In this document: in pieces, positions 45,547 through 54,959 of the stretch
Layout of the letters: each line of letters opens with the position of its first letter
Numbering within the stretch: the first letter of the stretch is position 1
NCBI GenBank assembly: GCA_020633315.1
Contig: JACKDV010000021.1
Coordinates: 86,742-150,741, forward strand
Source of the DNA: Myxococcales bacterium
Lineage (GTDB): Bacteria; Myxococcota_A; Polyangia; Nannocystales; Nannocystaceae
Length of the DNA stretch: 64,000 bases
Direction: 5' to 3'
Translations under genes and position numbers: made by a program
Notes under the pieces: generated by a model
Databases searched by the model: none
What the model saw: the letters and a program-made list of their open reading frames with translations, nothing else
What the model was told of the DNA's origin: nothing

Positions 45547-48500
45547 TCAGCGTCGGCCGTTTGCGGCCAGCCACGCGTCGACGTCGGCGAGGTCGCGAGC
45601 GTGACCGGGGCCAGCGCCCTGCAGCAGGGTCTTGGCCTCGGTGGCGAGCTCCACCGCGCGCGGTGGATCGTCGGGGAGCAGGGTCTGCGCCAGGGCGAAG
45701 CGCGCCTCGGCGCGGTCGCTGTCGGACACGCCGTCTTGGCGTTGCAGCTCCACCGCGCGGCGCAGCAGCGGCAGCGCCTCCTCGCGCCGGCCCTGGGCGA
45801 GCAGGGTCCGGCCGAGCCCCACCAGGCCGTAGGACACGTACACGTGCTCGGGGCCGAAGGCGGCCTCCATCACGGGCAGCGCCCGGCGGAAGCGCTCCTC
45901 GGCCTGCGGCAGGCGACCGAGGCCCAGCAGGATGTTGCCGGCGTTGCCCTCGAACACCGCGAGGTGGGGGTGCTCGGGGCCGCTGGTCTCGCGCAAGATC
46001 GCGATGGCCCGCTCGACGAGCGGGAGCGCCTCCTCGTAGCGGCGCAGGCTGACCAGCTCCCCCGCGGTGTTGCTCAGCGCGACCGCGGTGCGGGGGTGCT
46101 CGGGGCCCATCACCCGCTCGAGCGCGTCGGCGGTGCGCTGGTGCAGGGCCAGCGCTTCCTCGAAGCGCCCCTGGGCATCCACGACGATCGCGAGGTTGGT
46201 GAGGGTGTCGATGACCTCGTAGTGCTCGATGCCCACCTCGCGCTCGAGGATCTCGAACGCCTCGCGGATGTTTCGCTCGGCCTCGGCGTGGCGGCCCAGG
46301 GCGCTCTGGGCCAGGCCCAGGCTCGCCATGGTGTGCGCGGTCTCGGGGTGCTGAGGCCCGAGCAGCTTGCGGCGCATCTGGAGCGCGCGCTCCAGGTGCT
46401 CCACCGAGGCCTCGTAGTCGCCCCGCTGGTGCAGGCTGTTGCCGATGATGTGGAGCAGCCGGGCGATCCGCGGGTGCTCATCGCCCAGGTAGCCGCGCTC
46501 GAGCTCGAGGACCCGGTGGCGGATCTCCAGTGAGCGCGGGTAGTCGCCGGCCTCCTGCAGCGACAGGGCGATGTTGGTCATCGTGGCGGTGGTCGAGGGG
46601 TGGCCCTCGCCGAGCAGCTCGCGCTGGATCGCCAGCGCCTGCTCGAAGCGCTCGATCGCATCGGCATGGTGCGCGTTGGCCTGGAGGATCCCGCCCATGT
46701 CGTTGAGCACCACGGCGTGCAGCTCGGGGCTGCCGATGTCCTCGGCCATGGCCTCGGCGGTGCGGATGAGCAGCATGGCCTCGGCCTCGCGCATCCGCCG
46801 GACGCCGACGGTGAAGGCGAGGGCGGCCATGGCCTCGACCGCGGTCCGGTGGTCTCCCGAGCGCAGGGCGAGCAGGTAGGCCTCGTCGAAGGAGGGCTCG
46901 GCCTCGTCATAGCGGCGGCCGTCGAGGGCCACCATGCCGCGGGTGAGATCGAGCTCCGCCGCGAGCGGTCCGTAGGAGCGAGCCGTCGGTGGGATCGCGT
47001 CGAGGATCGAGCGGGCCTCGTCCTCCCGACCCACGCTGGCGCTCGCCTTGGCCCGGGCCAGCTCGCGGCGGGCCCGATCCACCGCCTCGGCCACGCTCGG
47101 ATCCTCGGGGGGCGGGACCGCGGCCTGCAGCGCGTCGATGTCGGCGCAGGCGGCCGGCGAGGGCAGCCCCGCCACCATCGGGATCGCGTCCTCCATCACC
47201 GTCGCATCGGCCTCGCTGAGGAGCTCCACCGTAGCCCCCAGGCTGTGGAGGCGTCGCCGCAGGCAGCCCATGCGCAGGTCGAGCACCGCGGCCGACTGCT
47301 CGGCGCGGATCGAGGTTGCCTCGCAGGCCTCGGTGTGGGCGAGGACCCAGGCGTCGGCGTGCTCGTCGAGGCGGCGCGTGACCTCGCTGATCGTGGGCTC
47401 GGCGTACTCGACCCCGGTGGCGCGCATCGACTGGGCCACGCGATCGCGCTGGGCGTCGTCCCAGATGCCCTCGAGGTGCTCGGCCGCTCCCTCGCACACC
47501 GGGGGCGCGCGCGACCACCAGCCGGCCACGGCTCCTGCGGTGGCCAGCGTCGCCACCGTGAGCGCGGCGCCGGTGATGAGGCGCAGGCGGACGCGGGCGG
47601 GGTCGCGGTCGAGCACCGCGAGCAGGGCCTCCATCGAGGGCCAGCGCTCGGCCGGCTTGATCGCGAGGCCGCGGTTGATGGCCTCGACCACGCGGCGTGG
47701 CACCGCGGAGCCCGTCGGCCACTCGGGGGGCCCGTGGATCTTGGCGGCGGCGACCTGCTGGTAGTCGCCCACGAAGGGGCGTCGGCCCACGAGCGCCTCC
47801 CACAGCGACACGCAGAAGGCGTACTGATCCGCCTTGGCGCTGGCCTCGCGGCCCAGGTGCTGCTCTGGGGCCATGTAGACCGGCGTGCCCATCACCATTC
47901 CCGCCTGCGTCACGGTGGAGGCCAGGCTCGCGTGGCTGCCCGAGATCGAGGCGGCCGCGGGGGCGCCCTCGGAGAAGGGACGGTCGCCCACCGGGCGGGC
48001 GAGGCCGAAGTCGGTCACTCGCACCCGGCCGTCGTCTCCCACCAGCACGTTCTCGGGCTTGAAGTCGCGGTGGACCAGGTCGGCCGCATGGGCTGCCGCG
48101 AGGCCGCGGCCCGCTTGCACGAAGACCTGCAGGATCTCCTGCCACGAGGGCGAGCGCGTGCGGATGTAGCGGCCGAGGGTCTGGCCGGGCACCAGCTCCA
48201 TGGCCAGCAGCACCGTCGACTCCAGGCGCTCCACGTCGTAGACCGCCACCACGTTGGGGTGGGAGAGCTGGGCCATCGCCTGGGCCTCCCGCACCAGCCG
48301 CTCGGCGGCCCCCTCCTCGAGCACCCCCGAGCGCAGGCGCTTGAGCGCGACCTCGCGGTGCAGGCGGGGATCGTAGGCGCGCAGCACCTCGCCCATGCCC
48401 CCGCGGCCCAGGGGGCCGAGCACCACGTAGCGGGACAGCTCGGTGCCGGGCGCGGGCGGTGGGTCGTCGTGGGGCTCCGATCGCGGGAAGGCACCGTCGA

Positions 48501-48558
48501 GCACCGTCACCGTCTCGGAAGAGGTGATCGACGAGGACGACGGCAGCACGAGATCCAT
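45547..48558 (-). CDS. Ser/Thr protein kinase with C-terminal TPR array
   Basis: 1003 residues. The kinase domain (about 44-310) is complete: GRGGMG (51-56), VALKRL, HRDFKPEN (163-170) and DFG (183-185). A hydrophobic segment (about 330-355) suggests one membrane helix, followed by a helical region containing several Cys. From about residue 570 there are ten or more TPR-like units of roughly 42 residues, several with the GPEHP/GDEHP/GPQHP loop of the TPR_12/NB-ARC-associated type. Kinase-TPR fusions of this kind are common in myxobacteria and probably read protein interactions. MDLVLP is chosen as the start; the ATG nine codons upstream lacks support. Confidence 0.9.
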   Translation of the reverse strand: MDLVLPSSSSITSSETVTVLDGAFPRSEPHDDPPPAPGTELSRYVVLGPLGRGGMGEVLRAYDPRLHREVALKRLRSGVLEEGAAERLVREAQAMAQLSHPNVVAVYDVERLESTVLLAMELVPGQTLGRYIRTRSPSWQEILQVFVQAGRGLAAAHAADLVHRDFKPENVLVGDDGRVRVTDFGLARPVGDRPFSEGAPAAASISGSHASLASTVTQAGMVMGTPVYMAPEQHLGREASAKADQYAFCVSLWEALVGRRPFVGDYQQVAAAKIHGPPEWPTGSAVPRRVVEAINRGLAIKPAERWPSMEALLAVLDRDPARVRLRLITGAALTVATLATAGAVAGWWSRAPPVCEGAAEHLEGIWDDAQRDRVAQSMRATGVEYAEPTISEVTRRLDEHADAWVLAHTEACEATSIRAEQSAAVLDLRMGCLRRRLHSLGATVELLSEADATVMEDAIPMVAGLPSPAACADIDALQAAVPPPEDPSVAEAVDRARRELARAKASASVGREDEARSILDAIPPTARSYGPLAAELDLTRGMVALDGRRYDEAEPSFDEAYLLALRSGDHRTAVEAMAALAFTVGVRRMREAEAMLLIRTAEAMAEDIGSPELHAVVLNDMGGILQANAHHADAIERFEQALAIQRELLGEGHPSTTATMTNIALSLQEAGDYPRSLEIRHRVLELERGYLGDEHPRIARLLHIIGNSLHQRGDYEASVEHLERALQMRRKLLGPQHPETAHTMASLGLAQSALGRHAEAERNIREAFEILEREVGIEHYEVIDTLTNLAIVVDAQGRFEEALALHQRTADALERVMGPEHPRTAVALSNTAGELVSLRRYEEALPLVERAIAILRETSGPEHPHLAVFEGNAGNILLGLGRLPQAEERFRRALPVMEAAFGPEHVYVSYGLVGLGRTLLAQGRREEALPLLRRAVELQRQDGVSDSDRAEARFALAQTLLPDDPPRAVELATEAKTLLQGAGPGHARDLADVDAWLAANGRR

Positions 48559-48618
48559 GGTGCCGGGTCGGCGCCAGCGGGCCAAGCGGAAGGCCGGTGG
48601 GAGGTGTGGTGGTGCTAC

Positions 48619-48800
48619 CTACAGGCTCATGGTCGTCGAGGATGCGGCCGCGTAGAGGTCGGCGCTGGCCCCTGGACGGCGTCGGATCCTGGTTCGGACG
48701 GGGCGATCGACGTGGTCGGGGTGGAGCGTCACCGGAGCGAGCACGCCGAGATCGAGGCGACAGACCTCCCTCGGGGCGGAGCGGCCGGGCGAGCGGAGCG
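48619..48800 (-). pseudogene. Internally deleted cytochrome P450 remnant
   Basis: On the minus strand this frame reads EVCRLDLGVLAPVTLHPDHVD and then directly RPVRTRIRRRPGASADLY, ending in a stop at 48619. The first part matches the N-terminal region of the neighbouring P450 (GVCRMNLGFLDVVTLHHPDH), and the second matches its extreme C-terminus (RPVRAKIRRRPGVDAQLY). About 390 residues, including the heme-binding loop, I helix and ExxR, are missing at the junction. There is no start codon with support. It lies immediately 3' of the first intact P450, so it is a decayed third tandem copy. Confidence 0.85.
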
Positions 48801-48829
48801 TTCTCGAGCCGGTCGTGTCGTCGGGGCGC

Positions 48830-50236
48830 CTACAGGTTCCAGGCGCTCGACGACTCCGAGACGGGCGCAGCGGTGTAGAGCTGCGCATCGACCCCGGGGC
48901 GCCGTCGAATCTTGGCTCGAACGGGGCGGTTGGGGACGACCACCGTGGACATCTTGGGCCGACACTCGAAGTCGGCCCACTCGAGCTCGTAGCGCTGAGC
49001 GAACATGGCGAGGGCCATCGTGGCCTCCATGAGCGCGAGCTCCTGGCCGATGCACTGGTGGGGCCCCGCGCCGAACGGGACCCAAGCGAAGCGATGGCGC
49101 CCGGCGGCCTGCTCGGGCAGGAAGCGTGCCGGATCGAAGCGCTCGGGGTCGGGCCAGAAGTCTGGATGGCGGTGGATGGTGTAGGTGATGGGGGCGACCA
49201 GAGTGCCCGCTGCAATGCGGTGACCGTCGATCTCGTCGTCCTCGGAGGCCACCCGCGGCAGCCACCATGCGGGGGGATTGATGCGCAGGGCTTCTTGCAT
49301 CACTCCCCGAGCGTAGGCGAGGCGCCGGACGTCGTTGAAGGTGGGGAGGCCACCGGCGAGCACCTCGTCGGCCTCGGCCCGCAGTCGCGCGAAGCACTCG
49401 GGGTTCTTGGCGAGGAAGTACAAGGACCACTGCAGGCCGTTGGCGGTGGTCTCGAAGCCGGCCAGGAACAGGCTGAGCGCCTCGTCGAGGAGCTCCTCGT
49501 CGGACATGGCCTCGCCGGTCTCCTCGTCTCGGGCGTGGAGCATCAGGCCGAGCAGGTCGTCACCCCCGTCGTCGAGGTAGCGGCGTCGTCGCTGGATGAA
49601 GCGGTCCACCACCGCACGGAGTCGGGCGGCCGACTGGCGGAAGTGATCGCGCCCGGGCATCGGGATCCACCGCGGCAGCTTGTCGGCGAGCATCCCCTGG
49701 AACATGTGGTCGATGGCGAAGCGGAGCTCCTCGAAGGTGACGTGGGCGACCTGCTGGGAGGTCGCGGCCCCGAAGACCACCGACGAGACGACGTTCATGG
49801 TCAGTCGCGGAATGCGGCCGCCGACCTCGAGGACCTTCCAGTCCTCGCTCACGTCACCCCAGGCCAGGGCCCCGTCGATCGCCTTGACGATGGAGCGAGT
49901 CATCGCCTCCAGCCGTCGCTTGTGGAACTGCGGCTGCATCAGGCGTCGCTGTCGTAGCCAGAAGGCACCCTGGCTGGCCGGCAGGCCGTTGCCCACCAGG
50001 CTACGGATCGAGTCCCAGAAGGGACCGTCCTTGGTGTAGATGCCCTGGTGCTTGCGCAGGACGTGGTCGACGTGATCGGGGTGGTGCAGGGTCACCACAT
50101 CGAGGAAGCCGAGGTTCATGCGGCATACGCCACCCTTGGCGGCAGCGCGCCGCAGCAGGGAGAACGGGTCGCGGATGAACCGGGGGAGGGCGCCGACGAT
50201 GGGGAGACCGCCGATGAGGGGAGTGGCGGCTCGCAT
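48830..50236 (-). CDS. Cytochrome P450 (downstream tandem copy)
   Basis: 468 residues. Heme-ligand loop FGAGPHQCIG, I-helix AGFETT, K-helix EALR and PERF-type DPERFDPARF are all present, so it is catalytically intact. It is of the bacterial soluble class (no N-terminal membrane anchor) and would need external redox partners, which are not encoded nearby. MRAATPLIGG is taken as the start because the sister P450 aligns from MQPTVPIIGG; an upstream -10-like TATGTT overlaps a rival ATG. Substrate unknown: fatty acid, terpene and steroid oxidation are all possible. Confidence 0.93.
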   Translation of the reverse strand: MRAATPLIGGLPIVGALPRFIRDPFSLLRRAAAKGGVCRMNLGFLDVVTLHHPDHVDHVLRKHQGIYTKDGPFWDSIRSLVGNGLPASQGAFWLRQRRLMQPQFHKRRLEAMTRSIVKAIDGALAWGDVSEDWKVLEVGGRIPRLTMNVVSSVVFGAATSQQVAHVTFEELRFAIDHMFQGMLADKLPRWIPMPGRDHFRQSAARLRAVVDRFIQRRRRYLDDGGDDLLGLMLHARDEETGEAMSDEELLDEALSLFLAGFETTANGLQWSLYFLAKNPECFARLRAEADEVLAGGLPTFNDVRRLAYARGVMQEALRINPPAWWLPRVASEDDEIDGHRIAAGTLVAPITYTIHRHPDFWPDPERFDPARFLPEQAAGRHRFAWVPFGAGPHQCIGQELALMEATMALAMFAQRYELEWADFECRPKMSTVVVPNRPVRAKIRRRPGVDAQLYTAAPVSESSSAWNL

Positions 50237-50249
50237 GGTGGGTGCTCGC

Positions 50250-50255
50250 AACATA
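50250..50255 (-). promoter_or_regulatory. -10-like element TATGTT upstream of P450
   Basis: Minus-strand TATGTT ends 13 bases before ATG 50236 and contains a rival in-frame ATG. If used, the leader would be about 6 bases. The two P450 genes are 102 bases apart, so each may have its own promoter. Confidence 0.35.
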
Positions 50256-50338
50256 GCGCTTGGGTGGGCTCGGAGCCCGTGAATGACCCACATTGGTTCT
50301 CGGGTCGAGGGGTTGGGACGGACCGGTGGGGGACGCTG

Positions 50339-51748
50339 CTACATCGTCATTGCAGACGACGAGTCGCTGGAGGGAAACCAGGGGAGCGTGGCGGCGCGAC
50401 GTCGAGGGGGGCGGCGTCGTGCGAGGAGTCGGACGCTGTGTTCGGGTCGCAGCACCATGTTCAAGCGCGGCCTTGGGGCGGGACCCACCGATGCGAGCTC
50501 GAAGCGCTGGACGATCAACGACAGCGCGAAGGTGGCCTCCATGAGCGACAGCTCCTTGCCGATGCACTGGCGTGGGCCGGCCCCGAACGGCAGCCACGCC
50601 AGGGGGTGGCGCTGCGCCGCCCGAGACGGGTCGAAGCGCTCGGGGTCGAAGCGCTCGGGTCGAGCCCAGAACGCCGGGTTGCGGTGGATGGTGTAGGTGA
50701 CCGGTGCCACCATCGAGCCGGCCGGGATGCGGTAGCCACCGATCTCGTCGTCCTCGAGGGCCGTGCGCGGGATCCACCAGGCGGGCGGGTACAGGCGCAG
50801 CGCCTCCTGCATCACCCAGCGGGCGTAGGGCAGGCGGCGTAGGTCGCCGAAGCGCGGCAGGCACCCGCGGAGCACGGAATCCGCCTCCTCCCGCAGCCGG
50901 CCCAGGTGCTCGGGGTGGTCCACCAGCAGCTGGAGCGCCCACTGCAGGCCCGTCGCCGTGGTCTCGTAGCCGGCGAGGAACAGGCTGAGGGTCTCGTCGA
51001 GGAGCTGCTCGTCGGTCATGCCCTCGCCGGTGTCCTCGTCGGTGGCGGCGATCATCAGAGCGAGCAGATCGTCGTCGGAGCCGTCGGAGCGTCGGCGTCG
51101 ATCCGCGATGATCGACCCCACGATGCGACGCAGGCTCTGCACGGCGTCCTCGAAGCGGCGGCGGCCGGGCATGGGAAGCCAGCGCGGCAGCGAGTCGGTG
51201 AGCATCGCGCGGAACATGTGCTCCGTGGCGTAGCCGAGCTCCCGTCCGACGAGCGCGGCCTGCTGGGGCGAGACGCTGGAGCCCATCATGGCCGCCGACA
51301 CGACCTGCATCGTGAGCAGTGGCATCCTCGGCCCGAGGTCGACGACGCCCCAGTCCGTGCTCACCTCGTCCCAGTCGAGGGAGCGATCGATGGCGTCGAC
51401 GACGAGCCCGGCGAGCCCCTCGAGGGCCCGCCGGTGGAACTGCGGCTGCATCATCCGTCGCTGCCGGAGCCAGAAGTCGCCCTGGCTGGCGGGCAGGCCG
51501 TTGCCCACCAGGCTCCGGACCGAGCTCCACAGCGGGCCGTCCTTGGTGTACTTGCGCTGGTGCTTGCGCAGGACGTGCTCGGCGTGCTCGGGATGATGGA
51601 GGGTCACCGCGTCGACGAAGCCCAACCGCAGACGAGACACGTCCGAATCGGCGGCCGCCCGCTGGAGAGTGGCGAGCGGATCGCGGAGGAAGCCTGGGAG
51701 GGAACCGACGAGCGGCAGACCGCCAATGATGGGGACGGTCGGCTGCAT
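50339..51748 (-). CDS. Cytochrome P450 (upstream tandem copy)
   Basis: 469 residues. FGAGPRQCIG, AGYETT, EALR and RPERFDPERF are all present. It is co-linear and clearly paralogous with the P450 at 48830-50236 (shared GNGLPASQG, MQPQFH, DEDTGEGMTDEQLLDE versus DEETGEAMSDEELLDE), so the pair arose by tandem duplication. The start MQPTVPIIGG aligns with the sister protein. No ferredoxin or reductase is encoded nearby. No signal or membrane segment is seen. Confidence 0.93.
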   Translation of the reverse strand: MQPTVPIIGGLPLVGSLPGFLRDPLATLQRAAADSDVSRLRLGFVDAVTLHHPEHAEHVLRKHQRKYTKDGPLWSSVRSLVGNGLPASQGDFWLRQRRMMQPQFHRRALEGLAGLVVDAIDRSLDWDEVSTDWGVVDLGPRMPLLTMQVVSAAMMGSSVSPQQAALVGRELGYATEHMFRAMLTDSLPRWLPMPGRRRFEDAVQSLRRIVGSIIADRRRRSDGSDDDLLALMIAATDEDTGEGMTDEQLLDETLSLFLAGYETTATGLQWALQLLVDHPEHLGRLREEADSVLRGCLPRFGDLRRLPYARWVMQEALRLYPPAWWIPRTALEDDEIGGYRIPAGSMVAPVTYTIHRNPAFWARPERFDPERFDPSRAAQRHPLAWLPFGAGPRQCIGKELSLMEATFALSLIVQRFELASVGPAPRPRLNMVLRPEHSVRLLARRRPPRRRAATLPWFPSSDSSSAMTM

Positions 51749-52121
51749 TTGGATCGAGCTTGGATCCCGTGGCCTCGGATGCTCCCGACTAGACCGATTC
51801 GGGTCCCTCCTCGTCATCGAGGGGGCAGCGATCGCCATCGGTGGACGTGCGGCCGAGTGGGCTCGGTCGGCAGGCTCTCGCTCAGGTCGCGGGAGGTCGG
51901 AGACCTACCCATGCATGGATCCCTGGATCCAAGGGGAATGGGCCTGCGCACGAGATTGGAGCGTCGTCGTCGATTGCCCCTGATGTCGGTCGAAAACGCT
52001 GTCTCCCGTCGAACCGGTGGCGGTGATGACCAGTTGTTCGTCCCGCGGGCCGGTCGCGGGTCCGAGAGCGATTGGCTCCAAGAGGGGTGGGGTGGAACGA
52101 AGCAGCAACGAAATATCGTTG
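51749..52121. other. Intergenic region between P450 and the VWA operon
   Basis: No gene is seen in about 373 bases. It holds the presumed P450 promoter, in which TAGTCG near 51787-51792 on the minus strand is the best but weak -10 candidate, a local direct repeat GGATCC-CT-GGATCC (about 51919-51932), and at its right edge the terminator hairpin at 52105-52122. Open frames across it are GC artefacts. Confidence 0.5.
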
Positions 52122-52122
52122 C
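52105..52122 (-). terminator. Terminator-like hairpin after the VWA operon
   Basis: GCAACGA-4-TCGTTGC is a perfect 7-bp stem with a tetraloop directly after the stop codon of the last operon gene, followed in that direction by a moderately T-rich TGCTTCGTT. Confidence 0.6.
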
Positions 52123-54959
52123 TATGCCAGCACGCGCCTCCTGCCCAGGGCGACCCGCCGCAGCAGCAGATCGAGCACCAGCAACGGGACCACCAGCCCC
52201 CACAGCACCAGGGGCCACAGCGGCTTGGCGCGGGTTCGCCCGCCGGCGTCCCCTGCGGCCGAGAGCAGCGGCTCGACCTCGCCCTCGTGGGTGCCGGCCG
52301 AGATCTCCGCGAGCCACGCGGGGTCGGGCCGCAGCTGCCCCGGCGACAGCTCGGCCGGGTAGGGCACCGAGACCTGGGCCACCGCCTCGGCCGCGAGCCG
52401 CCGCGGGGTCTGGGTCTCGTCGTAGAGCTTGGCCTTCACCAGCCGCTGCCCCTTGTCGATGTCCCGCAGCTCCGCCTCGTAGCGACCCGGGGCCGACAGC
52501 GCGAGCGGAAGGGTGCGAGTGCGGGCGGGATCGTCGGCCGCGAGGTTGGGATCGATGATCTCGAGCTCGCCCACCAGATCGTTGGCGAAGCCCTGCGGAG
52601 CCTCCACGTCGACCACGGCCCGGTAGGCGCCCTGCTCGGCCGCGGAGCTCAGGGTGATCCGCGCCCCGCCCAGCAGGGTGGCGCCCTGGCGCATGGTGTC
52701 GCGGGCGATCTGACTCCAGAACTTGGCGAAGCCGCTCCAGGTCAGCCAGCGCGCGGCCCAGCGGGCCTTGGCGTCGCTGGCGAAGGCGGCGGTGCGGCCC
52801 AGGCCCCGACGCCCGCGGACCAGCAGCGGGTCGCCCTCGTGGGTGCGCAGCAGCACCTCGGCCATGCGCTTGGCCTTCACCGGCACGATGCCGCGCAGCC
52901 CCGGCGCCCGCGCGAAGTCCAGGCCGCGCAGCGCCTGCACGTTCTTGGCGACCCGCGGCAGCAGCGAGCGCTCGACCACCGCGTTGCGGGTGACCTCGCG
53001 GGTCTCCCGGCTGAAGATCCTCGGCACGTCGGTGCCGTCGTGGCTGTAGTAGAAGCGGCCGCGCCCGCGGGTGGCCACGCGGCGCAGCAGGTCCTTGCCC
53101 GCGCCCGCGCCCACCCCCACGCTCGACACGGTGATGTCGGCATCCCGCATGTCGCCCACCAGCGCGTCGATGCCCCCCTCGGGGCTCTGCCCGTCCGACA
53201 GCAGGATCACGTGCTTGACCAGGGCGTTGCTGCCCACGAGCTGCAGGTAGGCCTCGCGCAGGGCGGGCAGGGCATTGGTGCCGCCGCCCGAGGTGAGCCG
53301 CCGGATGTCGCCCGCGATGCGGATGCGGTTGGCCGAGGGCTGCAGCCGCACGAGCACGGTGGGCTTGGAGTCGAAGGCGATCACCCCGATCTCGTCGGTG
53401 GGATCGAGGGTGCGCGCGGTGGCCCGGGCGGCCTCCTTGACCAGGTCGAGCTTGTCCTCGGAGCTCATCGAGCCGCTCTTGTCGATCACGAGCACCAGGG
53501 CCAGCTTGGGCTGCTCGCGCTGGCGCTCGCCCTCGAAGCGCACCGGCAGCAGGCGCTCGATGGTGGTGCCGCCCCAGCCGCCCACCCCGAAGGAATTCTC
53601 GCCGCCGATCATGATGAAGCCGCCGCCGTGCTCCTCCACGTAGCGCACCAGGGCCTCCCGGGCGCCGGGGCCCACGCGGCCGGCGGCCAGGTCGTGGAAC
53701 ACCACCAGGTCGAAGGCTCGCATCGCCTCGTCGGTCTGCGGCAGCTCGGCCGGATCGATCGTCTGCACGTCGAGGTGATCGGCCCGCAGGGCGCGGGCCA
53801 GGGCCGAGCCCGCCCCGTCGCCGGCCAGCAGCACGCGGGGCCGCCCTCGCACCTCGCCGGCCACCGCGGCCTCGTCGTTGAGCGGGCTGCGGTTGTCGGC
53901 CTCGCTCAGGCCCTCGGTGAGCAGCCGGGCGCGGAACACCACCGGCCCGGCCTCGGTGACCCGGGCGGGCAGGGTGACCTGCTGCGGCCCGCCCCGCAGC
54001 GCCACCTCGAGCGAGGGCGCCAGCTCGTTGGGCTTGCCGTTCTGCTCGAGCACCAGGGTGAGGGTGCGGCGCGCGGTGGAGACCAGATCCACCCGCACCT
54101 CGAAGGTCTGGCCCACCCGCAGCTCGTCGGGCAGGTGCACCGCGTCGACGAGCACGTCCTCGCGCGCGGCCGGGGCGAAGCTGCGGGTGTGCAGGGCGAG
54201 GCCCCGTGCCTCGAGCTCCCGCGAGGCCACCGCGAGGTCCTCCCGCTCGGCCAGGCTGCCGGTGGCGTCGGTGACGAGCACGATCCGCCCCTCGGTGTCG
54301 GGATCGACCAGGGCCGCCGCCAGCCGCAGCGCCCCCGCGTGGTCGCTGCCCAGGCCCTCTCCCTCGGGTCGCGCGAGGGCCTGGCCCAGCTCCACCTCGT
54401 CCTCCACCTCGTGCACGTAGGCTCGCTCGGCGTAGGTCACCAGGGCCAGGCGGGTCCGATCCTCGCGGTCGAGCTCGGCCTCGTCCTCGGTCCGGAGCTG
54501 CGCCAGGCCCTCGGCCACCAGCGCGCGGGCGTGCTCGAGCTGGTCGTCGTCCACGCTGTCGGACACGTCGACCACGAACACAACCGTCTTGCCGCGGATG
54601 GGGCTGCGCAGGCTGGGCAGGGTGAGCGCCAGCGCGATCGCCAGCAGCAGCGCCAGCCGGGCCAGCAGCTGCAGCGCGAGCTGGTGCAGCGGCAGGTCGA
54701 CCAGGGTCTTGCGCAGCACCACCAGCAGCAGCGGCAACACGGCGGTGGGCATCAGCCACAGCGCCTCGGGGTGGGCGAGCACCGCGTCGCGCTCCCCGGT
54801 GTCGCTGATGCGCTCGGCCAGCCAGGCGGGCAGCGGCACCGTGATCGAGCCCGGCTGCGGCCCGTAGGCGAGCAGCAGCATCACCGCGCCCAGCCCCAGC
54901 GCCAGGGCGAGGGCCGCCTGCACCGCGGGTCGGGCCAGCAGCCGCAGCAGCGCCTTCAT
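52122..54959 (-). CDS. Large VWA/GATase1-like membrane protein (last gene of the MoxR/BAT-like operon)
   Basis: 945 residues. Two N-terminal hydrophobic segments (about 10-35 and 70-110) are followed by a first VWA-like domain (VVFVVDVSDSVDDD), a class I glutamine amidotransferase-like segment (FDLVVFHDLAAGRV, EEHGGGFIMIGGENSF, but without an obvious catalytic Cys), a second VWA domain with a full MIDAS-type DKSGSMSSEDK, and a long beta-rich region. A C-terminal membrane helix follows (LVLWGLVVPLLVLDLLL). This matches the large BatB/GATase-like VWA proteins encoded with MoxR ATPases. ATGA-coupled to the preceding gene. Confidence 0.85.
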   Translation of the reverse strand: MKALLRLLARPAVQAALALALGLGAVMLLLAYGPQPGSITVPLPAWLAERISDTGERDAVLAHPEALWLMPTAVLPLLLVVLRKTLVDLPLHQLALQLLARLALLLAIALALTLPSLRSPIRGKTVVFVVDVSDSVDDDQLEHARALVAEGLAQLRTEDEAELDREDRTRLALVTYAERAYVHEVEDEVELGQALARPEGEGLGSDHAGALRLAAALVDPDTEGRIVLVTDATGSLAEREDLAVASRELEARGLALHTRSFAPAAREDVLVDAVHLPDELRVGQTFEVRVDLVSTARRTLTLVLEQNGKPNELAPSLEVALRGGPQQVTLPARVTEAGPVVFRARLLTEGLSEADNRSPLNDEAAVAGEVRGRPRVLLAGDGAGSALARALRADHLDVQTIDPAELPQTDEAMRAFDLVVFHDLAAGRVGPGAREALVRYVEEHGGGFIMIGGENSFGVGGWGGTTIERLLPVRFEGERQREQPKLALVLVIDKSGSMSSEDKLDLVKEAARATARTLDPTDEIGVIAFDSKPTVLVRLQPSANRIRIAGDIRRLTSGGGTNALPALREAYLQLVGSNALVKHVILLSDGQSPEGGIDALVGDMRDADITVSSVGVGAGAGKDLLRRVATRGRGRFYYSHDGTDVPRIFSRETREVTRNAVVERSLLPRVAKNVQALRGLDFARAPGLRGIVPVKAKRMAEVLLRTHEGDPLLVRGRRGLGRTAAFASDAKARWAARWLTWSGFAKFWSQIARDTMRQGATLLGGARITLSSAAEQGAYRAVVDVEAPQGFANDLVGELEIIDPNLAADDPARTRTLPLALSAPGRYEAELRDIDKGQRLVKAKLYDETQTPRRLAAEAVAQVSVPYPAELSPGQLRPDPAWLAEISAGTHEGEVEPLLSAAGDAGGRTRAKPLWPLVLWGLVVPLLVLDLLLRRVALGRRRVLA

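Noticed and set aside
50906..52558. Plus-strand frame through the P450 and into the intergenic region
   Set aside because: It is antisense to the P450 start region, has no supported start and no domain.
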